Assembly (NCBI GenBank): GCA_009908385.1
Contig: JAAAPE010000068.1
Span: forward strand, 1-35,720
Length of the DNA: 35,720 bases
Origin: Gammaproteobacteria bacterium
Lineage (GTDB): Bacteria; Pseudomonadota; Gammaproteobacteria; Xanthomonadales; Wenzhouxiangellaceae
Reading direction: 5' to 3'
Shown: piece by piece, positions 8,474 through 16,735 of the stretch
How positions within the stretch are numbered: position 1 is the first letter of the stretch
How the letters are laid out: the number at the start of each line of letters is the position of its first letter
Notes under the pieces: model-generated
What the model saw: only the letters and a program-made list of their open reading frames with translations
Told to the model about the DNA's origin: nothing
Databases searched by the model: none
Made by a program: the position numbers and the translations under genes

Positions 8474-11400
8474 ATGCGCGCCGTCACGACCCTGATTCTG
8501 GCCTGGCTCGGTCTGGTGGCCGTCAGCCCGGCCGCAGAGCTTTCCGGTACCGTGATCTCGGAGACCGGCGGATCGCCGCTGGGCGATATCGAGGTCAGCC
8601 TGTATGCGCCGGCTGCCACTGGTTGGGATCTGGTCACGTATGGCGAAACCGACGCGCAGGGCGGCTTCGCGTTCGAGGGAATTGCCGACGGTTCCTATCG
8701 GCTGCTCTTCCGCGACTGGAGCCAGGACTACGCGTTCGAATACAGCGGCGACGCCACGACGCTCGAGGCGGCATCGACGATTTCGGTGTCGGGCGTTACC
8801 ACCTACGATGCGTCGATGGCCGATGCCGGCCGCATTGCCGGCAACCTGGAAGACCCCGCGGGCCTGCCAGTCGACTACGGATTCGTCGCCGTATTCCCTG
8901 ACGCCGTGCCGCTGGGGAGCGTGCTGTTCATTCAGCAGCTGCCGCCGGGTGCCTCGACGTTCGATATCGGCGGGCTTCCCACGGGCCAGTACATCGCACG
9001 CTTCACCGGACAGGTGGACGGGCAGGGCCAGGCGGAATTCTTCGACAATGCACCGGACGCCGCTTTCGCCACGCCGATTGCCGTGACCGCCGGTGAGGTG
9101 ACCGACGTCGATGTGGTGCTGGGCGAAGTGTCCGGCCTGGATGTCGGCGGCACGGTCGCCGACGGCAGCGGCACGCCGCTGAACGACATCGAGGTGTCGC
9201 TCTACCGCTGGACCGGGCTCGAGTGGGCGTTCAAACAGTTCGTGGAAACCCCCTCGGATGGCAGCTACGCGTTCACCGATCTGGATCCCGGAGACTATCG
9301 CCTGCTGTTCCGCGACTGGAGCGGCGACTATGCTTTCCAGTACTGGCCCGGCGGAGCCACCCTGGAGGCGGGCGAGACCATCGTCCTCGACAGCGCCAGC
9401 CAGACGGTCGACGCCGTGATGCAGCCGGCTGGCCGGATCACCGGGACCCTGTCCGACCCCGCCGGTCGGCCCCTGGTCAATCCGCTGATCGCCGTCTTCG
9501 GGGTCTGGAACCCCGAGCAGGCGCTGTTCGTCCAGCAACCCGAGGGCACGTCATACGACATCGGTGGGCTGCCCGCCGGCGACTATCTCGTTCGCTTTAC
9601 CGGGCAGCAGGGCAACAACCGCAGCTACATGGAATACTACGATGACGCACCGGATGCCTCGAGCGCGAGCCCCGTCAGCGTCGACGCCGGCCAGGCCACG
9701 GGCAATGTCGATGCGGTCATGGGGCTCGGGCCCGGCGGCACGATTCGCGGCCGGCTGAGGGACCGTTACGGCAATGAGCTGGATATCGGAAGCGTCACCG
9801 CGCTGAACTGGAACGAGGGTCAGTGGGTGGAAGTGTCGAGCGTCGATGCCTTTTATGAAGACGATGACTTCGACTATTTGATCGACGTGCCGGCGGGGAC
9901 GTACCGGCTGCGTTTCGAGGGCGGGTCCTTCCTGGCGCCGGGTGGTCAGCTCGAGACCGAGTTCTACCAGGGTACGCAGGCGATCGAAGATGCGCTCGAC
10001 ATCACCGTGGAGACCGGCGACGAGCTTCGTGACATCGACGTCCGGCTCGGCACGTTTGCGGACGGCAGCATTTCCGGCACGGTCACCGATGCCGGCGGAG
10101 CCCCGGCGGCGGGCATCGAGATCCTGGCACTCGACCGGTCACTGAACCTGCTTTCCGACCAGATCGCCACGACCGACGCCGATGGTACCTATACCGTCGA
10201 CGAACTGTGGCCGGAAGAATACTACCTGCGCTTCTACGATCCGGCCGGGGCCCTGCAGAGCGAGTATTTCGATGGTGCGCAAAGCCCGTCGGTCGCACAG
10301 CGCGTGCCGGTCGGCGGCGCGGTCACCGGGGTCGACGTCGCGCTCGACCCGGCCGGTGCCGATGCGCCGGGCAGTATCGTCGGCCAGGTGACGGATACCG
10401 CCGGCCTGCCGCTGGCGCAGGTGCAGGTGCGCGCTTACGAGGAACCCTGCGACTTCTCCACCAGTGGACCCTCGTGCGACATGGTGCGCCTGACCGAAAC
10501 CGCCTCGGACGGCAGCTATCGCCTGCGCGATCTCGCGACCGGCGAGTATCGGATCGAGTTCCTCAGCCCGGACGGTCAGTACCTCACCCGCTTCCATGCC
10601 GGTGCCGACAGTCTCGAGACAGCCACGCCGGTCGCCGTCACCGCGCCGGCGGTAACGGCGGGGATCGACGAATCGCTGCCGCTGGCCGGTGCGATTTCGG
10701 GCACCGTGTCCAACGCCTTCGGCGACGCCTATGACCTGCTCGTCGTCAACGCCTACCGCCTGGTCGGCAGCGAGTACGTATTGCAGGATTCCGTGATCGA
10801 ACAGAATGATACCGAGTATCGGATCACGCGCCTGCCGACCGGCACCTATCGCGTCTTCTTCCGGGGCGGCGGGTTCAGCGGCACGCCCGACGTCGAGTTC
10901 TACGACGATGCACCGGAACTCGAGTCGGCGACCGACCTGACGGTCACGGCCGGAACCGAGACCGGCGGCATCGATGCCGTACTCGGCGTGACCCCCGGCG
11001 GATCGATTTCCGGAACGGTCACCGATGGCGAGGGGCAGCCTGCAGAAGGCATCACGGTCAAGCTCTACGACAACGACTTCCTCGACGACGAGGTGCTCAC
11101 CGATGCGTCCGGCGAATACGCGTTCTCTCCGCTCGATCCCGGCGTTTACTTCGTGCAGTTCGAGGACAGCGGCGGCACCTTGCCGGGCGAGTTCTATCTC
11201 GACGTCGCGACCTTCGATCGCGCCACGCCGATCGTGGTCGAAGACGCCGCGGTCGCCGGCATCGACGCCGTTCTCGACGGCGCGCAGTCGTCGGTCGGCG
11301 GTGGGCTGATCTCGGGAGCCGTGACCGACCCTTCGGGCTCCGCGCTCGAAGGAATCCAAGTCAGCTGTCAGCCGGTCGATCCGGACGTGATCGACGACCA

Positions 11401-12409
11401 GCCCTGTTTCGGAATCACCGGCGCTGACGGCGGCTTCGCGATCGGAGGACGCCTGCTCACCGACGACTACGAGGTTCGCTTCACCGATCCCGCCGGCGTC
11501 TACGCGACGGAATACTTCAATGACCGGATCTTCAGCCAGGACGCCGACACGGTCGCTGCCAGTCCCGGCACGGAAACGACCGGCGTCGATGCCGAACTGG
11601 CCGAGGGTGCGACGATCGAAGGCACGGTCACCCGCGAAGACGGCAACTTCTATCCCATCACCGCGGTCAGCCTGCTGCGCCAGCAACCCGTATCCGGCGA
11701 CTGGCTTTTCGTGGACAGCAGCGTTCAACTGAACGACGGCAACTACCGGATCGAGGGCATCCCCGCGGGCACCTACCGGGTTCGCTTCCTCGGAACCGGC
11801 TTGTCCGGCTCGCACAATGCTGATGCCGAGTTCTACGACGACGTCGCCGATCTGGAAGACGCGGCGGATGTGGTGCTCGATCCCGGTCAGATTCTTTCCG
11901 GAATCGACGCGGTGCTCGGCGACCTGGCGGAAGCGGGCCTGGCCGCCAACGCCGGGTTCAACGGGACGATCGCGGGCTGGACGACTTCGAACGAGACGGC
12001 CATTTCCTTCTCCGAAGTGGACCTTCACGGCAACCCGGATTCGGGATCGCTGGCCATTGCCGCCGGCCATTCGGTCGTCGTCAGTCAGTGCGTGGCCATC
12101 GACGGCGCCCAACCGGTCGAGGCGATCGCATCGCATCGCAGCGACGCGGCTGCGGATGTAGAGTTCTGGCTTCGGGCGTATGACCAGGCGGCATGCGGTG
12201 GAACGCTCCTTTCCGAGGCGCTCGTGGCAACGGACCAGTCGCAGCCCGGCTGGCGCCGGCTCGAGGGCGCTGCCGAAACGCACGAGGACACGCTGAGCGT
12301 TCGCATCGAGCTCCACGTCACGACGGATACCCATCCGGTCTACTTCGACGAGGTCGATCTGCGTCTTGCTCCGCTGACGGACGCGCTGTTCGCCGACGGG
12401 TTCGAATAG
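8474..12409 (+). CDS. Giant secreted carboxypeptidase-regulatory-like repeat protein with DGFE tail
   Basis: The protein has 1311 aa with ATG at 8474 after GGGAGGAG. The signal peptide is MRAVTTLILAWLGLVAVSPA. About 11 tandem beta-sandwich repeats of the CarboxypepD_reg/CNA-B kind fill residues about 22-1155. Each starts with a GTV-D--G or GTLSDPAG strand, has a DGSY-F--L-PG-YRL-F core, and ends in EFYDDAP--E-A with a GIDAVLG linker. Units 1-2 and 3-4 are near copies (both contain RLLFRDWS-DYAF), which indicates recent duplication. A Cys-containing jelly-roll-like domain follows (about 1155-1300). The last residues are DALFADGFE, a tail I recall from exported Xanthomonadales-type proteins. 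The likely role is cell-surface or matrix adhesion. No catalytic domain is seen. Confidence 0.85.
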   Translation: MRAVTTLILAWLGLVAVSPAAELSGTVISETGGSPLGDIEVSLYAPAATGWDLVTYGETDAQGGFAFEGIADGSYRLLFRDWSQDYAFEYSGDATTLEAASTISVSGVTTYDASMADAGRIAGNLEDPAGLPVDYGFVAVFPDAVPLGSVLFIQQLPPGASTFDIGGLPTGQYIARFTGQVDGQGQAEFFDNAPDAAFATPIAVTAGEVTDVDVVLGEVSGLDVGGTVADGSGTPLNDIEVSLYRWTGLEWAFKQFVETPSDGSYAFTDLDPGDYRLLFRDWSGDYAFQYWPGGATLEAGETIVLDSASQTVDAVMQPAGRITGTLSDPAGRPLVNPLIAVFGVWNPEQALFVQQPEGTSYDIGGLPAGDYLVRFTGQQGNNRSYMEYYDDAPDASSASPVSVDAGQATGNVDAVMGLGPGGTIRGRLRDRYGNELDIGSVTALNWNEGQWVEVSSVDAFYEDDDFDYLIDVPAGTYRLRFEGGSFLAPGGQLETEFYQGTQAIEDALDITVETGDELRDIDVRLGTFADGSISGTVTDAGGAPAAGIEILALDRSLNLLSDQIATTDADGTYTVDELWPEEYYLRFYDPAGALQSEYFDGAQSPSVAQRVPVGGAVTGVDVALDPAGADAPGSIVGQVTDTAGLPLAQVQVRAYEEPCDFSTSGPSCDMVRLTETASDGSYRLRDLATGEYRIEFLSPDGQYLTRFHAGADSLETATPVAVTAPAVTAGIDESLPLAGAISGTVSNAFGDAYDLLVVNAYRLVGSEYVLQDSVIEQNDTEYRITRLPTGTYRVFFRGGGFSGTPDVEFYDDAPELESATDLTVTAGTETGGIDAVLGVTPGGSISGTVTDGEGQPAEGITVKLYDNDFLDDEVLTDASGEYAFSPLDPGVYFVQFEDSGGTLPGEFYLDVATFDRATPIVVEDAAVAGIDAVLDGAQSSVGGGLISGAVTDPSGSALEGIQVSCQPVDPDVIDDQPCFGITGADGGFAIGGRLLTDDYEVRFTDPAGVYATEYFNDRIFSQDADTVAASPGTETTGVDAELAEGATIEGTVTREDGNFYPITAVSLLRQQPVSGDWLFVDSSVQLNDGNYRIEGIPAGTYRVRFLGTGLSGSHNADAEFYDDVADLEDAADVVLDPGQILSGIDAVLGDLAEAGLAANAGFNGTIAGWTTSNETAISFSEVDLHGNPDSGSLAIAAGHSVVVSQCVAIDGAQPVEAIASHRSDAAADVEFWLRAYDQAACGGTLLSEALVATDQSQPGWRRLEGAAETHEDTLSVRIELHVTTDTHPVYFDEVDLRLAPLTDALFADGFE

Positions 12410-12438
12410 GGGGCGGCCGGTGCAGGCCGGTACCGATC

Positions 12439-12461
12439 GGCACGGGGATTTCCTAGTGCCG
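12439..12461. terminator. Weak hairpin between convergent genes
   Basis: CGGCAC (12439-12444) and GTGCCG (12456-12461) form a 6-bp stem between the stop at 12409 and the convergent stop at 12506. It is short and has no T-run on either side. Confidence 0.25.
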
Positions 12462-12505
12462 TCCGACCCTTCCCGCGGCTGTCGAAGCGCGGTGTGCCCT
12501 CCGGT

Positions 12506-13042
12506 TCAGGACTCGCGTTCGCGGCGTGCGGCCTGGCGGCGTTTCTCCCGGGCTTCGTGCCTGCGCCGGTTCCAGACTTCGGAGATGCCCAGCGATGCGA
12601 AGTAGCCGATCAGGGCCACCGGAACGGCGATCAGCACCGTGCCCAGGGCCGTACTCAGCAGGGCGATCAGTGCGTCGTCGATCAGATCCGAGCCCTCGAA
12701 AAGGGTCTTCGCCCAGGATCCGAACAGCCATTTGCCCAGCTGGTGGTAGGCATAGACCATCGGCGGCAGGGTGAACGGATTGCTGACGAAGGAGATGGCG
12801 AACGCGACCGGAAAGTTGCCGCGAATCAGCAGGCAGCCGGCCAGCATCATCACCGTTTGCAGCCCGACCGTCGGGGTCAGGCCGACCAGCAGGCCGACGC
12901 CGACACCCCGCGCGATCGGCTCGCGCCTGAACGTCAGGCACCCCGAGCGCTGCAGCCAGCGGCGCATGCGCTGGCTGGTACGGCCGCTGCCTTCGCCGCT
13001 GGACATCTGGCGGCGGTGGTGTAGGAGAAATCTCTTGAACAC
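12506..13042 (-). CDS. DUF2062 domain membrane protein
   Basis: About 178 aa, minus strand. The core motif is that of DUF2062 proteins: REPIARGVGVGLLVGLTPTV, then LLIRGNFPVAFAISFVSNPF, TLPPMVYAYHQLGKWL, a long hydrophobic helix (TALGTVLIAVPVALIGYFAS) and a basic Arg-rich C-terminus. The family is a small inner-membrane protein of unknown biochemistry, common in Proteobacteria. The start is uncertain: the frame is open further upstream, but family N-termini match a start at VFKRFLLHH (GTG at 13042). An ATG at 13006 would also work. Neither has a clear ribosome site. Confidence 0.75.
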   Translation of the reverse strand: MFKRFLLHHRRQMSSGEGSGRTSQRMRRWLQRSGCLTFRREPIARGVGVGLLVGLTPTVGLQTVMMLAGCLLIRGNFPVAFAISFVSNPFTLPPMVYAYHQLGKWLFGSWAKTLFEGSDLIDDALIALLSTALGTVLIAVPVALIGYFASLGISEVWNRRRHEAREKRRQAARRERES

Positions 13043-13206
13043 GAAATGCCGGCCGATCGATTCGAAGCGACGGGGCCCACTAGTGTACTGAAAACCTTCG
13101 GCACCATAGGGAGCGGCTATGATGGCAGTGGCCCTTGGGTATACTGCCGGGGACTTCCTCGCGCGTTGAAATCCTGTCGGATGCGCGCAGCTTGAAAGGC
13201 TGATGC

Positions 13207-16188
13207 ATGAGTGACGCCGGACGCAGGCGCGATCGCCACCATGAACGCGAAGCTGGCCATCGCGCCCATCCAATTGAACCTGGCGGCCCGCCGGCCGTGC
13301 GCATTCCGCGCTGGCTGGCCGGCAGCGCGCCCCTGGCCACCGTTCTGGTGATCCTGTCCGCCGAAGGCACGAGACTGGTCGGCGGCAGCTTGCCGATTCC
13401 CCTGGTCATGCTGTTCGCGACGGTGGTTTTCTCCGCCGCTGTCGGAGGAACGCGAGGCGCCCTGATCAGCAGCGTCCTGGCCTTGTCATACGCCGCGGTC
13501 GGTGCGTCGACGGGCGTCTTGGATCCGGCGCTTTTCGATCGTCCCGTTCATTTCGGCGCGGGTGTTGGAGCCCTTATCCTGGCTTCGCTCTCGCTTGGTT
13601 GGCTTCAGGACCGCAACGGCCTGTTCTACACCGCGATTCGCGATGAAATCGACAGGCGCTACCGCTCCCTGATCCGCAATGCCCCGGAAGCCATCTGCGT
13701 GTTGGATTTCGACCGGGGACGGATGGTCGATGGCAATCCCCACGCCCTGGCCATGTTCGAGATGGATTTCGAGGCGTTCACCCGGACCAGCGTCGCCGAG
13801 CTGTCGCCGGAAACGCAGCCCGACGGCAGGCGCTCGGACCGGGCGGCGGCCGCTTACGTCAAGCGAGCGCTCCGGGAGGGGGCCGTGAGCTTCGAGTGGT
13901 GGCACAAGAGTGCCTCGGGGCGCGTGTTTCCATGCGAGGTCAGTCTCTCGCGCTTGCCGGACGAGAAGCGGGCGGTGGTGCGCGGCAGCCTGCGCGACAT
14001 CAGCGAGCGCAAACGCGCGGACATCCAGCGCGAGGGCGAGCACGAGGTGCTGGCATCCATCGCCGCCGGGGAGGGTCTCGAGCAATCGCTCGATGTCCTG
14101 GCCCGGGTCGTGGAAACGGTCCTGCCGGAGTCGGTCTGCACGATCGTTCTGCTGGGGCCCGACGGGCTGCACGTGACCCAGGGCGCCGGGCCGAGCGTCT
14201 CGGAGGCGTTTCGTGCCGCCATCGACGGAGCGGCGATCGGCCCCCGCGCCGGATCATGCGGCACCGCCATGTACCTCGATCGCCAGGTCATCACGCCCGA
14301 TCTCGGCGAGGATCCGAACTGGGACGCATGGCGCCCGGCCGCGGACGCCGAGGGACTCCGGGCGTGCTGGTCGCAGCCCATCCACGGCTCCGGCGCCCAG
14401 GTGCTGGGGAGCTTCGCGGTTTATTACCGCCACCTGCGCAGGCCCACCGACATGGAACTGACCGTCCTCTCGAGGATGCGCAACCTCGCGGGGATCGCGA
14501 TCGAGCGTTTCCGTTCGGCCGAGGCGCTACGGCACCGCGAGGCGCTCTATCGCGCGACGTTCGAGCACGCAGCGGTCGGTATCGCCCACGTCGCACCGGA
14601 CGGTCGTTACATGCGGGCCAACCCGAAGTTCTGTGCATTGCTGGGTTACTCCGAAGCAGAGCTCCAGACCATGCGTTTTCATGACGTGACCCACCGCGAT
14701 GACGTCGAGCGCGACCAGGTCCGTGTCGATCAGATGCTCGAGGGCGACAAGGACAGCTACCACGTCGAGAAGCGCTACCGGCGAAAGGACGACAGCACGC
14801 TCTGGGTCAACCTCTCCGCGGGCGTGGTGCGAAACGCCGATGGCAGGGTGGAGCGATTCGTCGTGGTCGTCGAGGATGTCTCGGACGCGCGACGACTCTC
14901 CGAAGAGCTCAGCTACCAGGCATGTCACGATTCGCTGACGGGATTGATCAACCGTGACGAGTTCGAGCGGCGCCTGAGCAAGTTCCTTCGGCAGGTGATC
15001 CGGGGGCAGGACGCCGGAGCCGTCTGCTACCTCGACCTGGATCAGTTCAAGCTGGTCAACGATACGGCTGGCCACGTGGCCGGTGACGAGGTGCTGCGCC
15101 AGCTCGGACCGGAGTTGCAGCAAACGATCCGGAGCACCGATGCGCTGGCGCGGCTGGGGGGTGATGAATTCGGCGTCCTGCTGCGCGGATGTTCGACCGA
15201 AGACGCCATTGCCGTCGCCGACAAGATGCGAAGAGCGATCGAGAAGCATCCCTTCATCTGGGGCGACAAGACCTTCAAGCTGGGCGTGAGCATCGGCGTG
15301 GTCCCCCTGACGGGCGACTCGCTGCCTTCCGTCACCGAGGTGCTCCAGGCGGCCGATACCGTCTGCTATGCCGCCAAGGACAGCGGCCGCAATCGCGTGG
15401 TCGTGTGGCGCGAAGACGACGACAGCCTGTATCGCCGCCACGGTGAAATGCAGTGGGTGCCCAGACTCAACAGGGCCCTCGAGCAGGATCTCTTCACGCT
15501 GGTGGCCCAGCCGATCGTGCCACTGTCGGGCAGCGCGCGGTACCCGGACTGGTACGAGATCCTGGTCCGCCTCAATGACGAGGGCGCCGTGGTTTCACCC
15601 GGCGCCTTCCTGCCGGCGGCCGAGCGTTATGGGCTCACGCCCCGGCTCGATCGGCTGATTGTCGGCAAGGTACTGGATTGGCTGCGCGCGCGTGAGAAGG
15701 GCGCCCGATCGCTGTCGGTTTCGATCAACCTCTCGGGGCTCTCGTTCGGAGACGATGGCTTCAGGAAATTTCTCACCCGGACCCTCGGTGAATCGCTCGA
15801 TCTGGCGCCGCAGCTGTGTTTCGAGATCACCGAAACGGCCGCCATCGGCAATCTCACCGAGGCGGCGTCACTGATCGAATCGATCCGCGGCCTGGGCAGC
15901 CGGATCGCCCTGGACGATTTCGGCAGCGGACTGTCGTCGTTTGCCTACCTGAAGAACCTGCCGGTGGACTACCTCAAGATCGACGGCAGTTTCGTGCGCG
16001 ACATCGCACGCGACCCCATCGATCGGGCCATCGTCCGCTCCATCCGGGAAGTCGGTCGTGTGATGGGCAAGGAAACCATCGGCGAGTTCGTCGAAGACGA
16101 GGCCGTCGTCGACGTGCTGCGGGATCTGGGCGTCGACTACGCGCAGGGCTTCTGGCTGGGTCATCCGGTGCCGCTGGACGAAATCTGA
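13207..16188 (+). CDS. Membrane-anchored PAS-GAF-PAS-GGDEF-EAL cyclic-di-GMP enzyme
   Basis: The protein has 993 aa. The N-terminal part has about four hydrophobic helices (residues about 37-135), then PAS (about 150-275), GAF (about 285-440), PAS/PAC (about 445-575), GGDEF and EAL domains. GGDEF is intact (residues 651-655) and is preceded at the usual five-residue distance by an RSTD inhibitory site (642-645), so product feedback is expected. The EAL signature reads EIL (E784), but NLSG, FEITET, DDFGSG, YLKID, the late Glu (GEFVED) and AQGF are kept, so phosphodiesterase activity is plausible. The protein would make or degrade cyclic-di-GMP in response to membrane, redox or ligand signals. 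The start is ATG 13207, with AAAGG upstream. Confidence 0.9.
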   Translation: MSDAGRRRDRHHEREAGHRAHPIEPGGPPAVRIPRWLAGSAPLATVLVILSAEGTRLVGGSLPIPLVMLFATVVFSAAVGGTRGALISSVLALSYAAVGASTGVLDPALFDRPVHFGAGVGALILASLSLGWLQDRNGLFYTAIRDEIDRRYRSLIRNAPEAICVLDFDRGRMVDGNPHALAMFEMDFEAFTRTSVAELSPETQPDGRRSDRAAAAYVKRALREGAVSFEWWHKSASGRVFPCEVSLSRLPDEKRAVVRGSLRDISERKRADIQREGEHEVLASIAAGEGLEQSLDVLARVVETVLPESVCTIVLLGPDGLHVTQGAGPSVSEAFRAAIDGAAIGPRAGSCGTAMYLDRQVITPDLGEDPNWDAWRPAADAEGLRACWSQPIHGSGAQVLGSFAVYYRHLRRPTDMELTVLSRMRNLAGIAIERFRSAEALRHREALYRATFEHAAVGIAHVAPDGRYMRANPKFCALLGYSEAELQTMRFHDVTHRDDVERDQVRVDQMLEGDKDSYHVEKRYRRKDDSTLWVNLSAGVVRNADGRVERFVVVVEDVSDARRLSEELSYQACHDSLTGLINRDEFERRLSKFLRQVIRGQDAGAVCYLDLDQFKLVNDTAGHVAGDEVLRQLGPELQQTIRSTDALARLGGDEFGVLLRGCSTEDAIAVADKMRRAIEKHPFIWGDKTFKLGVSIGVVPLTGDSLPSVTEVLQAADTVCYAAKDSGRNRVVVWREDDDSLYRRHGEMQWVPRLNRALEQDLFTLVAQPIVPLSGSARYPDWYEILVRLNDEGAVVSPGAFLPAAERYGLTPRLDRLIVGKVLDWLRAREKGARSLSVSINLSGLSFGDDGFRKFLTRTLGESLDLAPQLCFEITETAAIGNLTEAASLIESIRGLGSRIALDDFGSGLSSFAYLKNLPVDYLKIDGSFVRDIARDPIDRAIVRSIREVGRVMGKETIGEFVEDEAVVDVLRDLGVDYAQGFWLGHPVPLDEI

Positions 16189-16197
16189 AACCGGATG

Positions 16198-16232
16198 CTA
16201 GTGTACCCCGTCACTCATTGTGTAACTTATAG
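16198..16232 (+). repeat. Left terminal inverted repeat
   Basis: The first 22 bases pair perfectly with 16513-16534. After one mismatch, a further 12 bases (16221-16232) pair with 16500-16511. Confidence 0.85.
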
Positions 16233-16499
16233 AGCGCGCCTGAGCCGACAGTGCAAGGCGCGCCCCGCAGTGAATGGCAGGGCCCTTTGCAAGGGGCGCA
16301 ACACGGGCGACGGCTGCGCTCGCATGGCTTTTTTCGCTTCGCGAAATCCGCCATGCGGCTCCGCCTGCCCTGCAATGTCGGTTCAGGCACGCTCCCGAAG
16401 GGCGAGCCGGAAAGCGTTCATCTGCGGCGTTCTGTCTCTTGAAAATGGCACCACCATTCCCTGCGAGACAGGCCTTGCAGCTAAACGCTTTCCGACTCG

Positions 16500-16534
16500 C
16501 TATAAGTTACAGAATGAGTGACGGGGTACACTAG
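16500..16534 (-). repeat. Right terminal inverted repeat
   Basis: Reverse complement of the left end with a single mismatch (position 16512). The outermost four bases are again CTAG. Confidence 0.85.
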
Positions 16535-16735
16535 TCTGGAAAGGTCGAAATCAGGCTTGGCGTTGGCGTCAGTCCTGTCACGGCGTTTACTGAGGCACGG
16601 CATCCGGATCGTCCTGCGCGAACGAGAGGAATGGCGCATTGGGCAATCAGGATGAAGGCAGACCCGGTCTGATCGGGCATTCGCGGAACAAGATCGCGAT
16701 GCTCGCGCAGCCTGTCAGGACAAGAAGGAACAGCA

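Larger units (their letters stand above)
16198..16534. mobile_element. 337-bp gene-less palindromic element (MITE-like)
   Basis: Both ends carry CTAG followed by a long inverted repeat that pairs 34 of 35 bases (16198-16232 with 16500-16534). Inside, two further inverted repeats nest side by side: 16236-16258 with 16368-16390 (19 of 23), and 16402-16419 with 16483-16500 (16 of 18). These enclose smaller perfect stems (GCATGGC/GCCATGC at 16322-16328/16350-16356, and CTGTCTC/GAGACAG at 16432-16438/16465-16471). The whole can fold as a cloverleaf: one outer stem and two arms. No convincing reading frame is present. CTAG at both ends may be the target duplication or part of the repeat. It lies between two genes without breaking either. 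A transposase-dependent miniature element is the likeliest identity. Confidence 0.8.

Noticed and set aside
10139..12334. 731-codon open frame on the minus strand
   Set aside because: Antisense to the giant repeat protein; composed of low-quality Arg/Gly/Val sequence with no start signal. High GC with few stops explains it.
13079..13087. CTAGTGTAC, identical to the first nine bases of the palindromic element
   Set aside because: Similarity stops after nine bases and no partner end is nearby; chance is the simplest explanation.
16195..16534. Short open frames inside the palindromic element
   Set aside because: They read through inverted repeats, have no ribosome sites and show no coding codon bias.
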